Source: Streptomyces stelliscabiei (GTDB taxonomy: Bacteria > Actinomycetota > Actinomycetes > Streptomycetales > Streptomycetaceae). From it: a stretch of 64,000 bases of DNA. The translations under genes were made by a program, and so were the position numbers. Numbering within the stretch: position 1 is the stretch's first letter; each line of letters starts with the position of its first letter. Shown in pieces: positions 1 to 8,387 of this stretch. A model generated the notes under the pieces. That model searched no databases. It was given only the letters and a program-made list of their open reading frames with translations, and was not told the origin of the DNA. The stretch lies in contig NZ_JADBGF010000001.1 of NCBI RefSeq assembly GCF_014873495.1, positions 7,502,001-7,566,000 on the forward strand, written 5' to 3'.

Positions 1-254
1 TGACCTTCCCGCTGTCGATGCCGGGCGTGGTCTCCGGCACGCTCTTGACCTTCATCCCGGCGGCCGGTGACTACGTCAACGCGGACCTGCTCGGATCCAC
101 GGACACACGCATGGTCGGAAACGTGATCCAGACGCAGTTCCTGCGCATCCTGGACTACCCGACGGCCGCGGCCCTCTCCTTCATCCTGATGGCCGCGATT
201 CTCTTCATGGTCACGCTCTACATCCGCAGGTCGGGGACGGAGGATCTGGTTTAA
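1..254 (+). CDS. potB: Spermidine/putrescine-type ABC transporter permease (PotB-like), 3' part only
   Basis: Only the last 84 or so codons are present; the reading frame is open from the first base of the window. The visible part ends with a hydrophobic helix (ALSFILMAAILFMVTLYI) and a short basic cytoplasmic tail, as at the C-terminus of a binding-protein-dependent permease. The segment with GTLLTFIPAAGDYVNADLLG is typical of PotB/PotH permeases of the polyamine importer family. The stop codon is directly followed by the ATG of the PotC-type permease, so the two are translationally coupled and should form the heterodimeric membrane channel. The binding protein and ATPase genes presumably lie upstream, outside the window. 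Identity rests on this short stretch plus the neighbour. Confidence 0.85.
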   Translation, partial: TFPLSMPGVVSGTLLTFIPAAGDYVNADLLGSTDTRMVGNVIQTQFLRILDYPTAAALSFILMAAILFMVTLYIRRSGTEDLV

Positions 255-1055
255 ATGGCCTTCGCCAACTGGCTCAGGCGCCATCTCGTCGTCATCGCGG
301 GACTGTGCACGCTCGGTTATCTGCTGCTGCCGAACGTCGTCGTCACGGTGTTCTCCTTCAACAAACCGAAGGGCCGCTTCAACTACCAGTGGCAGCAGTT
401 CTCCACGGACGCCTGGCAGGACCCCTGCGGAGTCGTCGGCATGTGCGGCTCGCTCTCCCTCAGCCTCCAGATCGCGTTCTGGGCGACGCTCGGCGCGACC
501 GTCCTCGGCACGTTGATCGCCTTCGCGCTGGTCCGCTACCGCTTCCGGGCACGCGGCGCCGTGAACTCGCTGATCTTCCTGCCGATGGCGATGCCCGAGG
601 TCGTCATGGCGGCCTCCCTGCTCACCCTGTTTCTCAACATGGGCGCGCAGCTGGGCTTCTGGACCGTCCTCATCGCGCACATCATGTTCTGCCTGAGCTT
701 CGTCGTCACGGCGGTCAAGGCGCGGGTGATGTCGATGGACCCGCGCCTGGAGCAGGCCGCCCAGGACCTCTACGCCGGGCCCTTCCAGACCTTCATCAGG
801 GTCACCCTGCCGATCGCCGCCCCCGGAATCGCCGCGGGCGCGATGCTCGCCTTCGCACTCTCCTTCGACGATTTCATCATCACCAATTTCAACGCGGGCT
901 CGACCGTCACCTTCCCCATGTTCGTCTGGGGTTCGGCGCAGCGCGGCACGCCCGTCCAGATCAATGTCATCGGTACGGCCATGTTCCTGGTCGCCGTCCT
1001 GCTGGTGCTGGTCTCCATGGTCATCGGCAACCGCCGTGACAAGCAGAAGGCATAG
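255..1055 (+). CDS. potC: Spermidine/putrescine-type ABC transporter permease (PotC-like)
   Basis: This is a 266-residue integral membrane protein of normal length for PotC/PotI permeases. It has an N-terminal membrane helix, an extracellular stretch with the FSFNKPKGRFNYQWQQFS signature, and several further helices. The EAA loop that contacts the ATPase is visible as EQAAQDLYAGPFQTFIRVTLP, and DDFIITNF follows, as in PotC proteins. The ATG directly abuts the stop codon of the upstream permease. It should form the second half of a polyamine import channel. The gene 34 bp downstream encodes an amine-oxidising flavoprotein, which supports a di- or polyamine substrate, although the exact substrate cannot be read from the sequence. 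Confidence 0.9.
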   Translation: MAFANWLRRHLVVIAGLCTLGYLLLPNVVVTVFSFNKPKGRFNYQWQQFSTDAWQDPCGVVGMCGSLSLSLQIAFWATLGATVLGTLIAFALVRYRFRARGAVNSLIFLPMAMPEVVMAASLLTLFLNMGAQLGFWTVLIAHIMFCLSFVVTAVKARVMSMDPRLEQAAQDLYAGPFQTFIRVTLPIAAPGIAAGAMLAFALSFDDFIITNFNAGSTVTFPMFVWGSAQRGTPVQINVIGTAMFLVAVLLVLVSMVIGNRRDKQKA

Positions 1056-1089
1056 GCCTTTCGCGCACCTTCCGTAGGGAGTTGAAATC

Positions 1090-2508
1090 ATGGCCCCGAG
1101 CGCCATGAGCCGTTGGACGAAGTCGCTCTCCGAAGCCCAGCCGGTCCCGTACTGGCTCGAAGACCCGGGCCAACCCCGCCCCGAGCCCGCGCTCACCGGC
1201 GCGGAGACCTGCGACCTGCTGGTCGTCGGCGGTGGCTACAGCGGACTGTGGACCGCGCTGCTCGCCAAGGAGCGCGACCCGGGACGGGACGTCGTCCTGC
1301 TGGAGGGCCGTGAGGTGGGCTGGGCCGCCTCCGGCCGCAACGGCGGCTTCTGTGCCGCCTCGCTCACCCACGGCCTGGCCAACGGGCTCGCCCGCTGGCC
1401 CGACGAGATCCACACGCTGGAGGAACTGGGCGCCCGCAACCTCGACGAGATCGAGGCGGCGGTCGCCCGGCACGGCCTGGACTGCGACTTCGAACGCACC
1501 GGCGAGATCGACGTCGCCACCGAGCCCTACCAGGCCCGGGAACTGCGGGACTGGTACGACGAGATCGCCGGCAAGGGCCTCGCCGACGGCGTCGAGTTCC
1601 TGGACGCCGACGCGGTCCGCGAGCAGGTCGCCTCTCCGACCTTCCGGGCGGGCCTGTACGACCGCCGGGGCGTCGCCATGCTGCACCCCGCCAAACTCGC
1701 CTGGGGTCTCAAGCGGGCCTGCCTGAACCTCGGCGTCCGCGTCTACGAGCACACCCCCGCGCTGAACCTGAAGGCGTACGGCCCCGGCATGGCCGTCCGT
1801 ACTCCCTACGGTCAGGTCCGTACCCGGCAGGTGGCGCTCGGCACGAACATCTTCCCCAGCCTGGTCAGGCGCGTCCGCGCGTACACCGTCCCGGTCTACG
1901 ACTACGCCCTGATGACGGAGCCGCTGACCGCCGAGCAGCTGGCGTCGGTCGGCTGGAAGAACCGGCAGGGGCTCGGGGACTCGGCGAACCAGTTCCACTA
2001 CTTCCGGCTCAGCGCCGACAACCGCATCCTCTGGGGCGGCTACGACGCGGTGTACCAGTACGGCGGCCGGGTGCGGGCCGAGTACGACGACCGGCCCGAG
2101 ACGTACGCCAAGCTCGCGGGGCACTTCTTCACCTGCTTCCCGCAGCTGGAGGGCCTCCGCTTCACCCACGCCTGGGGCGGCGCGATCGACACCTGCTCCC
2201 GCTTCTCGGCGTTCTTCGGCACCGCCCACCAGGGCAAAGTCGCCTATGCGGCCGGTTATACGGGGCTGGGGGTGGGCGCCACCCGGTTCGGCGCCGACGT
2301 CATGCTCGACCTGCTCGCGGGCGAGCGCACGGAGCGCACCGAGCTGGCGATGGTCCGCAGGAAGCCGCTGCCGTTCCCGCCGGAGCCCTTCGCCTGGACC
2401 GGCATCGCCCTCACCAAGTGGTCCCTGGCACGCGCCGACTCCCACGCCGGTCGCCGCAACCTGTGGCTGAAGGCCATGGACCGGCTGGGACTGGGCTTCG
2501 ACAGCTGA
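1090..2508 (+). CDS. FAD-dependent oxidoreductase, DAO family (γ-glutamylputrescine oxidase-like)
   Basis: This 472-residue protein has the N-terminal dinucleotide-binding fingerprint VVGGGYSGLWTA (about residues 43–54), followed by the family motif GWAASGRNGGF (about 77–87), where DAO-family oxidases such as PuuB contact FAD. A late glycine-rich motif (YAAGYTGLGVGATRFGAD) closes the FAD site. PuuB-type enzymes oxidise γ-glutamylated putrescine or related amines to an aldehyde with release of ammonia and hydrogen peroxide. The start follows a GGGAG-type ribosome site. It lies 34 bp behind the polyamine permease and is probably cotranscribed with it. Assignment to the DAO family is firm; the polyamine substrate is inferred from context. 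Confidence 0.85.
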   Translation: MAPSAMSRWTKSLSEAQPVPYWLEDPGQPRPEPALTGAETCDLLVVGGGYSGLWTALLAKERDPGRDVVLLEGREVGWAASGRNGGFCAASLTHGLANGLARWPDEIHTLEELGARNLDEIEAAVARHGLDCDFERTGEIDVATEPYQARELRDWYDEIAGKGLADGVEFLDADAVREQVASPTFRAGLYDRRGVAMLHPAKLAWGLKRACLNLGVRVYEHTPALNLKAYGPGMAVRTPYGQVRTRQVALGTNIFPSLVRRVRAYTVPVYDYALMTEPLTAEQLASVGWKNRQGLGDSANQFHYFRLSADNRILWGGYDAVYQYGGRVRAEYDDRPETYAKLAGHFFTCFPQLEGLRFTHAWGGAIDTCSRFSAFFGTAHQGKVAYAAGYTGLGVGATRFGADVMLDLLAGERTERTELAMVRRKPLPFPPEPFAWTGIALTKWSLARADSHAGRRNLWLKAMDRLGLGFDS

Positions 2509-2529
2509 GGCGCGGACCGGAATGCCGTG

Positions 2530-2582
2530 CTCAGCGGGGCGCGAAGGCGTGCGCGTGATCAACGGGCGCACGCCCTGCTGAG
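2530..2582 (+). terminator. Two-part stem-loop after the amine oxidase gene
   Basis: Arms 2546–2554 and 2566–2574 pair perfectly over 9 bp around an 11-nt loop, and an outer 6-bp arm (2530–2535 with 2577–2582) extends the structure. It lies 22 bp after the stop codon of the FAD oxidoreductase and probably ends the permease/oxidase operon. There is no U-run, as is usual in Streptomyces. Confidence 0.55.
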
Positions 2583-2708
2583 CCGTGCTACTCCATTCAC
2601 CACCAAGAAGTGGTCGGAACCCGCGTAATGCCCGGCCGAAACCTCTGTCTGTGCTCCTGACGCGAAAACCGCGTCCGACGAAGCACTAGAGAGAGGAAGG
2701 TCCCTGTC

Positions 2709-3185
2709 ATGACTGGGGCCAAGACGGCGGCCGAGTGGCTGGCATCCGTATCACCGGATCCCGAGGCCTGCCGCTGGGAGTGGGAGCGCAACCCCCTGGG
2801 GGTCGCCCTGCTTCCGGCCGGCAGGGCCTGGGACGTGCTGATCCTGCCGGGCCTGCTCGGCTATCCCACCCTCGATGTCCTCACCCGCATCATCGACCGG
2901 CCCGGACCCGTGCTCGCCGACTTCGGCGACGACCGCATGGGGTTCTTCGTCCCGCCGGGCACGGCGTCGCGGTGGCTCGGCACGGGGGTGCGCAGCGCGG
3001 GCGGCGGCACCTGGATCGTGGTGCCGTACCCGGGACGGCAGACCGGCGGAGTCCGCTGGCTGATCCCGCCGGACGGCAGCGGCACCCTCACCGACCCGGC
3101 ACTGCTCGAACTGGCGATGCACGAGGCGGCGGCGAGCCTCGCCAGGGACGAGGACCGGCAGCCGGGTGAGGATCACATGCGGTGA
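2709..3185 (+). CDS. Hypothetical protein, 158 aa, conserved Streptomyces type
   Basis: This is a soluble 158-residue protein with no signal peptide or membrane segment. It starts at an ATG behind a clear GAGAGGAAGG ribosome site. The middle holds a hydrophobic core (WDVLILPGLLGYPTLDVLTRI) and a glycine/tryptophan-rich region ending in VRWLIPPDGSGTLTDPALL. This pattern resembles short stand-alone proteins that actinomycete annotations often relate to the N-terminal domain of bifunctional DNA primase/polymerases, but I see no metal-binding acidic pair that would support polymerase activity. A 200-bp upstream gap containing a terminator suggests its own promoter. Function is unknown. Confidence 0.75.
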   Translation: MTGAKTAAEWLASVSPDPEACRWEWERNPLGVALLPAGRAWDVLILPGLLGYPTLDVLTRIIDRPGPVLADFGDDRMGFFVPPGTASRWLGTGVRSAGGGTWIVVPYPGRQTGGVRWLIPPDGSGTLTDPALLELAMHEAAASLARDEDRQPGEDHMR

Positions 3186-3246
3186 CGGCGGCCGTCCCCC
3201 GGCCGCCCGGATGTGGTGACGGCGGCCCTCCCGGCCGCGCGCACCT

Positions 3247-3268
3247 GTCGGCCGCCCGTGCGGCCGAC
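3247..3268. terminator. Bidirectional stem-loop between convergent genes
   Basis: GTCGGCCGC and GCGGCCGAC pair perfectly over 9 bp around a 4-nt loop. The site lies between the convergent 158-aa hypothetical gene and the PAP2 phosphatase gene. The flanking bases hold further GGCGGCCG repeats that could form alternative stems. Confidence 0.5.
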
Positions 3269-3275
3269 GCGGACG

Positions 3276-4118
3276 TCACCCGGGAGAACTCCGGCGTACC
3301 CCGGACCACAGCGAGGAGAGCAGCGGCACGCACACGCACCAGCTCGCCACCACGTCGAGCGGCCAGTGGTAGCCCTGGCGCACCAGACCGAAGCCGACCC
3401 CGATGTTCACCACGACCGCGAGCACGACGACCGCACGGCGCGCGGGGGCGCCGCGCAGCAGGGGCAGCAGGAGCAGGACGGCGGCGCCGTACGCGACGGA
3501 GGCGGTCGCGGTGTGGCCGGACGGGTAGAAACCGGTGCCCGGGCCCATGATCGGCGGACCGGACCGGGCGATGAGCCCCTTCAGCGGGATCACCCAGAGC
3601 GGTACGGCGGCCAGCAGGAGCGCGGCCGCGGCGGACGGCCGCCACCAGTGGTCCCGGCCGGCGGCACGCGCACGCCACGCGACGTACAGCAGGACGAGGG
3701 CGAGGACCGGGACGGCGACCGTGATGCCGCCGAGGTCGGCGAGGAACTGGGTGGGGGCGCCGCGGTGGACGAGCACGTCGCTGAGGCGTTCGTCCGCGCG
3801 GGCCAGGGGGCCGTGCGCGAGGACCTGCCAGGTGATCAGTGCGAAGAGGAGGGCCGGGGCGCCGAGAAGGAGGAGGGCGGCGCGGCGGCCCGGGAGGATG
3901 GTCGGCCGTCCTCGAACAGGGGGGGTGGTTCGAGGACGGCCGTCCGGATCGGTGTGCCGCACGCCCCGGGGGGTTTGGGGCGGGCGGCCATCCGATCGGT
4001 GAGGAGATCCGGAGCCGGAAGCTCCGGGTGTGTGCGCGAGGGCACGACCAGGGCGAAGCTGGGGAGGCCCCGACCCGGTGTCGCCCACAGTCCCCTGTGG
4101 GCGGGGTGTATCTCTCAT
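3276..4118 (-). CDS. PAP2-family membrane phosphatase
   Basis: This is a multi-pass membrane protein with the PAP2/acid phosphatase signature: a first motif around KGLIARSGPP, the second motif PSGHTA, and a third motif around VRQGYHWPLDV containing the conserved His and Asp. Such enzymes remove phosphate from lipid phosphates (phosphatidate or undecaprenyl pyrophosphate) at the outer membrane face. The 280-residue frame has an unusually long Pro/Arg/Gly-rich N-terminus of about 75 residues before the first helix (RAALLLLGAPALLFALI). No good ribosome site precedes the chosen ATG, so the true start may lie further in. The first motif has an extra Gly (RSGPP rather than RP). Confidence 0.8.
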   Translation of the reverse strand: MRDTPRPQGTVGDTGSGPPQLRPGRALAHTPGASGSGSPHRSDGRPPQTPRGVRHTDPDGRPRTTPPVRGRPTILPGRRAALLLLGAPALLFALITWQVLAHGPLARADERLSDVLVHRGAPTQFLADLGGITVAVPVLALVLLYVAWRARAAGRDHWWRPSAAAALLLAAVPLWVIPLKGLIARSGPPIMGPGTGFYPSGHTATASVAYGAAVLLLLPLLRGAPARRAVVVLAVVVNIGVGFGLVRQGYHWPLDVVASWCVCVPLLSSLWSGVRRSSPG

Positions 4119-4351
4119 CTGCTCCAGAACCTACGACAGGGGACGCGGCCACGACAGCCGGAATCGCGACCCGCCATGCACCTTGCACACCTTCTTCACG
4201 CGCTCCGACGCTTGTCCACAGGGACCGGAATCCGGGATCGGATTCCGGTTCCGGTTCAGGTCCCGTGCAGCGTGGGACGTCGGAGGCGGGTGGGGCATTC
4301 CGTATGCAGGCGCCCCGCAAGAAGAGGGCGGGCGTTCCGTATGAAGGGCGC

Positions 4352-4396
4352 GGGCGCCACGCGAGAAGGGTGCCGGGCGCCACGCGAGAAGGTGCC
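4352..4396. repeat. Two tandem 22–23-bp direct repeats
   Basis: Copies at 4352–4374 and 4375–4396 share GGGCGCCACGCGAGAAGG and differ by one G in a run. The second copy overlaps the left arm of the gabT terminator, so the duplication arose right at the hairpin. Confidence 0.7.
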
Positions 4397-4427
4397 GGGC
4401 GCCCCGCTGGAACGGGCGCCCGGCACC
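4391..4427 (-). terminator. gabT terminator
   Basis: GGTGCCGGGCGCCC (4391–4404) pairs perfectly over 14 bp with 4414–4427 around a 9-nt loop, 12 bp past the stop codon of gabT. It has the form of a Streptomyces intrinsic terminator without a U-tract. Confidence 0.75.
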
Positions 4428-4439
4428 GTGCGGTGTGGG

Positions 4440-5783
4440 TCAGACGCCGGTGAACGCCTGCTCGATGATGTCCAGGCCCTCGTTCAGGAGGTCGTCGCCG
4501 ATGACGAGCGGGGGCAGGAAGCGCAGCACGTTGCCGTAGGTGCCGCAGGTCAGGACCAGCAGGCCCTCCTGGTGGCAGGCCTTCGCCAGCGCGGCGGTCG
4601 CCTCCGGGTTCGGCTCCTTCGTCGTACGGTCCTTGACCAGCTCGATGGCGATCATGGCGCCGCGGCCGCGGATGTCGCCGATGACATCGAACTTCTCGGC
4701 CATGGCGGTGAGGCGGGCCTTCATCGTCGCCTCGATGCTCTTCGCCCGGGCGTTGAGGTCGAGTTCCTTCATCGTCTCGATCGAGCCGAGGGCGCCCGCA
4801 CAGGCGACGGGGTTGCCGCCGTAGGTGCCGCCGAGGCCGCCCGCGTGCGCCGCGTCCATGATCTCCGCGCGGCCGGTGACGGCGGCGAGCGGGAGGCCGC
4901 CGGCGATGCCCTTGGCGGTGGTGATCAGGTCCGGGACGATGCCCTCGTCCTCGCAGGCGAACCACTGGCCGGTGCGGCAGAAGCCCGACTGGATCTCGTC
5001 GGCGACGAAGACGATGCCGTTGTCGGCGGCGAACTCGCGGATCGCGGGCAGGAAGCCCTTGGCCGGCTCGATGAAGCCGCCCTCGCCGAGCACCGGCTCG
5101 ATGATGATCGCGGCCACGTTCTCCGCGCCGACCTGCTTGGCGATCTGGTCGATCGCCTGCGCGGCGGCCTCGGGGCCCGCGTTGTCCGGACCGGTCGGCC
5201 AGCGGTAGCCGTAGGCGACGGGCACGCGGTACACCTCGGGCGCGAACGGGCCGAAGCCGTGCTTGTACGGCATGTTCTTCGCGGTCAGCGCCATCGTGAG
5301 GTTGGTGCGGCCGTGGTAGCCGTGGTCGAAGACGACCACGGCCTGCCGCTTGGTGTACGACCGGGCGATCTTCACCGCGTTCTCGACGGCCTCGGCGCCG
5401 CTGTTGAACAGCGCGGACTTCTTGGCGTGGTCGCCCGGGGTCAGCTCGGCGAGGGCCTCGGCGACGGCGACGTAGCCCTCGTACGGGGTGACCATGAAAC
5501 AGGTGTGCGTGAAGTCCTGGAGCTGGGCGGTGGCCCGGCGGACCACGGCCTCGGCGCTGGCGCCGACGCTCGTGACGGCGATGCCCGAGCCGAAGTCGAT
5601 CAGCCGGTTGCCGTCGACGTCCTCGATGACGCCGCCGCTCGCGCGCGCGGTGAACACCGGCAGCACCGACCCCACCCCCGCCGCGACCGCGGCGACACGA
5701 CGGGCCTGCAGCTCCTGGGACTTCGGTCCGGGGATGGCGGTGACTACGCGGCGCTCCTGGGGAAGCGGCGGAAGGGCGGTCAT
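4440..5783 (-). CDS. gabT: 4-aminobutyrate aminotransferase (class III, PLP-dependent)
   Basis: This 447-residue enzyme transfers the amino group of GABA to 2-oxoglutarate, giving succinate semialdehyde and glutamate. The PLP-binding lysine is K291 in TTAKGIAGGLPLAAV. The cofactor-phosphate motif is NSGAEAVENAVKIAR, and VFVADEIQSGFCRTG carries the Asp that contacts the PLP ring. The start is the ATG after AGGGAGCTCCC, which fits the N-terminus MTALPPLPQERRVV. The frame is open much further upstream, but that extension is antisense to the divergent gene and not protein-like. Its position near the polyamine permease and amine oxidase genes fits a role in degrading GABA formed from putrescine. 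Confidence 0.95.
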   Translation of the reverse strand: MTALPPLPQERRVVTAIPGPKSQELQARRVAAVAAGVGSVLPVFTARASGGVIEDVDGNRLIDFGSGIAVTSVGASAEAVVRRATAQLQDFTHTCFMVTPYEGYVAVAEALAELTPGDHAKKSALFNSGAEAVENAVKIARSYTKRQAVVVFDHGYHGRTNLTMALTAKNMPYKHGFGPFAPEVYRVPVAYGYRWPTGPDNAGPEAAAQAIDQIAKQVGAENVAAIIIEPVLGEGGFIEPAKGFLPAIREFAADNGIVFVADEIQSGFCRTGQWFACEDEGIVPDLITTAKGIAGGLPLAAVTGRAEIMDAAHAGGLGGTYGGNPVACAGALGSIETMKELDLNARAKSIEATMKARLTAMAEKFDVIGDIRGRGAMIAIELVKDRTTKEPNPEATAALAKACHQEGLLVLTCGTYGNVLRFLPPLVIGDDLLNEGLDIIEQAFTGV

Positions 5784-6122
5784 GGGAGCTCCCTGGTGAT
5801 CGTGCGTCTGTACGACTTGGGGCGTACGGGGGGGCGGGTCGGCGCGCGCGTCGACCGGTGACGGTGTTTTCTCGGACGCTTGCCTTCTTTTCTCGCAGGC
5901 TAGGGCGAGGGGCGGGGGGTGGGCATGCTCCATGTGGGCGTTGTCGAGGATTCGTCTTGTCCGCGTTGGACAGAGAGCAACAGGGGCGCGGGTGTGCGTC
6001 CGACCGCGTAATACGGTGAGCACGGCGGGACACCCGGCCGCGTAAGCGGTGAACTCCCCTTGCGGGAGCGTTAGATTGACTCGCTGATGGTGGACGGAAC
6101 GGCTGGTCAGGGGGCAGGCGCG
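5784..6122. promoter_or_regulatory. Divergent promoter region, gabT / ATPase gene
   Basis: This 339-bp non-coding region serves both directions. Rightward, GTGAAC (6049–6054) and TAGATT (6072–6077) are separated by 17 bp and form a plausible vegetative promoter whose start would fall near 6084. An inverted repeat TGTCC-N5-GGACA (5958–5972) lies centrally and could be a regulator site; the PucR-family regulator encoded 2.4 kb away is an obvious but untested candidate. Confidence 0.45.
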
Positions 6123-8252
6123 ATGGACAGCGACGGAACGCGGGACGCGCGAGGGACACATGCGAACCCCGTGCCGCGTCCGGCGGGGTCGCCGGAGATG
6201 CCCGCGGCACCTCCGCTGCCACCCCGGCCCGCGGGGGTTCCCGGGGCGCCGCCCAGGCCGGACGGCAACGCCTTCCTGTCCTGGCTGCGGACACCGCGAC
6301 CCGACGCGGCCCCCGGCGTGTGGCGGTTCGGGCACCGGCCCCGCCCGGAGGAGGAGCCCGAGACCGTCCCCGCCCGGCAGCTGCTCGGGGGCGCCCTGAT
6401 CGCCTTCCTCGTCGGCTGGCTGATCTGGTCCCTGCTCTGGAACGGCTACCTCGGCGGCTGGTGGCTGGTGCCGCTCTTCGCGATGATCCCGGACTCCTGG
6501 GCGCCGGCCCACTCGTACTCCGCCGTGGTCATCAGCTATGTCTGGTACACCGTCGTCGGCCTGGCGATCCTGGTCGGTGTCGGACGGCTCGGCCGCTGGG
6601 GCGAGGTCTGGCGCCGGTACGGAGCACCGCGTTTCCGGCAGCCCCGGACCCGACAGGTGGTACCGCCGCCCGAGGACGACCCCGCCCAGTGGAACCAGCT
6701 CCGGGAGGCCGGGGCCGTCGACGCTGCCGAGCGGCTGGTCGTGGAGGGGGCGGCCGGGCTCATGCGGGATGTGGATCATGCGCGGATCATGCGGGCGTGG
6801 CAGGGCGTGCGGAGCGGGCGGTACAGTCTGGCGACGTTCACCGGGGCGGTGCTGAAGGACGGCGCGGCGGCGTGTCTGCACCCGTCCGGGGAGCGGGACC
6901 TGCCCGCCCGGCTCGCCCGGCACGACCTGGTCACCGGTCAGGTCCGCCTGGGCGGCACCGTCGACGACCCACGCAACCCCTACGCCTACCGGGGCACGGG
7001 CCTCGCCCTGGGCCCCGACCTGCTCGGCACGTCCCTGCTGGCCGTCGGACCCGCCGGATCGGGCAAGACCGGCAGCGTGGTCTGGCCCGTCGCCGAGTCG
7101 CTGTGTCTGCACGCGCTCGCCGGGCGGGCCGCGGTGGTGGTCGTGGGGGCGGCGGGAGCGGGCCTCGGTCCGGCCGACGCGTACGACGTCGTGGTGCGCA
7201 TCGGGAACCCGGAGTCCGTCTACGACCTCGACCTCTACGGGGGGACCACGGACCCCGACGAGGCCGCGGCCGTCCTCGCGGAGGCGCTCGTCGGCGACCT
7301 GGCCGACCCGCACCCCGGCGGCGACAGCCGGCGCTCCACCACCGTCCTCGCCCAGCTGCTCGGCCCGTACCGGGCGGTGCACGGGCGGTTCCCCTCGGTG
7401 CCGCAGCTGCGGCAGCTGCTCGACGGCTCACCCGGCCCGCTGGGCGAGCTGCGCGAGGCCCTCCAGGCCGCCGGACAGGAGTCCCTGCTGCGGGAGCTGG
7501 ACGCGCGGGAACGCCAGCTCGGGCACCCCGGGGACGTCGGTTCCGTCCTCGCCGACCGGGTCGCCCTCCTCGACCGGCCCGCCTTCGCCACGTTCTTCGA
7601 CACCTCCGGCCAGTCCCGGCCCTTCTCCCTGCGCGCCCTCGACCACCCGGTACGGGTCCGTATCGACCTCCCCGAGCGCGGCCACTCCGACGCCTCCCGC
7701 ATCCTGGCGCGGCTGGTGCTCGCGCAGTTCACCGCGAGCGTCGCCGTCCGGGAGGACCGGTCGCTGTTCGCCTGCCTCGTGCTCGACGACGCGACCGGGG
7801 TCGTCACGCCGGAGGCCGTACGCGGCATCCAGCGGCTGCGCTCGACCAACGCGGGCACGGTCCTCACCCTCCGCACCCTCGACGACGTGCCCCGGCCGCT
7901 GCGCGGGCCGCTCCTCGGCGCCACCGGCTGCCGGATGGCGCTGTCCGGGCTCACCCCCTGGGACGGGCAGGACTTCGCCGAGGTCTGGGGCAAGGAGTGG
8001 ACCGAGGCGCGGGACGTCACCGACCGGCAGATCATCGCCGACTCCCCGGCGGGCAAGGCCTGGCACGCGCTGCGCCGGATGATCACCGGCCACGCGCCGA
8101 CCGCGCGGGCCGTGACCGTACGCCAGGTCGAACGGGAGCGCTGGTCCGCCTCCGAACTGGCCCACGGCGTGCCGCCGGGCCACGCGGTGCTGTCGCTGAC
8201 GACCGTGCGGGGCGAGCACGCGCCGCCGCTGCTGGTGGATCTGCGGGGCTGA
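6123..8252 (+). CDS. Membrane-anchored P-loop ATPase, HerA/TraG-like
   Basis: This protein of about 709 residues begins with a Pro/Gly-rich cytosolic stretch. Two membrane helices follow (QLLGGALIAFLVGWLIW… and VVISYVWYTVVGLAILVGV), then a large cytosolic domain with a Walker A motif, GPAGSGKT (about residues 309–316). A probable Walker B strand is FACLVLDDATG. The architecture resembles type IV coupling proteins and HerA/FtsK-class ATPases, but no conjugation gene is nearby. I chose ATG 6123 because AGGGGGCAGG precedes it by 5 nt; ATG 6087 in the same frame would add 12 residues and lacks a ribosome site. It sits between gabT and the PucR regulator; its cargo or partner is unknown. Confidence 0.75.
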   Translation: MDSDGTRDARGTHANPVPRPAGSPEMPAAPPLPPRPAGVPGAPPRPDGNAFLSWLRTPRPDAAPGVWRFGHRPRPEEEPETVPARQLLGGALIAFLVGWLIWSLLWNGYLGGWWLVPLFAMIPDSWAPAHSYSAVVISYVWYTVVGLAILVGVGRLGRWGEVWRRYGAPRFRQPRTRQVVPPPEDDPAQWNQLREAGAVDAAERLVVEGAAGLMRDVDHARIMRAWQGVRSGRYSLATFTGAVLKDGAAACLHPSGERDLPARLARHDLVTGQVRLGGTVDDPRNPYAYRGTGLALGPDLLGTSLLAVGPAGSGKTGSVVWPVAESLCLHALAGRAAVVVVGAAGAGLGPADAYDVVVRIGNPESVYDLDLYGGTTDPDEAAAVLAEALVGDLADPHPGGDSRRSTTVLAQLLGPYRAVHGRFPSVPQLRQLLDGSPGPLGELREALQAAGQESLLRELDARERQLGHPGDVGSVLADRVALLDRPAFATFFDTSGQSRPFSLRALDHPVRVRIDLPERGHSDASRILARLVLAQFTASVAVREDRSLFACLVLDDATGVVTPEAVRGIQRLRSTNAGTVLTLRTLDDVPRPLRGPLLGATGCRMALSGLTPWDGQDFAEVWGKEWTEARDVTDRQIIADSPAGKAWHALRRMITGHAPTARAVTVRQVERERWSASELAHGVPPGHAVLSLTTVRGEHAPPLLVDLRG

Positions 8253-8387
8253 ACGACGGGCCGCGGCGCCGTTCGGTTCCAGCCGATCGGTGTGCGGTGC
8301 GGGGGGCTCCGGACCGTACGGTGAGGCAGAATCGGGGCAGGCCGTTCATACGCGGCGGCCAAAAGCCCCCGTCGACGTGAAGGTCCC

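Larger units (their letters stand above)
4119..4439. other. Non-coding spacer between PAP2 and gabT genes
   Basis: These 321 bp hold no convincing gene. A perfect inverted repeat lies at 4224–4233/4240–4249 (ACCGGAATCC/GGATTCCGGT, 6-nt loop). A similar sequence, ATTCCGTATG, then recurs with one variation in the flanking GCG context near 4300 and 4334. The right part carries a tandem repeat and the gabT terminator, listed separately. The PAP2 promoter should be in the left part. Confidence 0.6.

Noticed and set aside
3088..6294. Very long minus-strand frames over PAP2, gabT and the spacer
   Set aside because: One (4440–7382) is the gabT frame extended upstream and another is in the wrong frame for both genes. 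Only the parts with PAP2 and GabT motifs are real.
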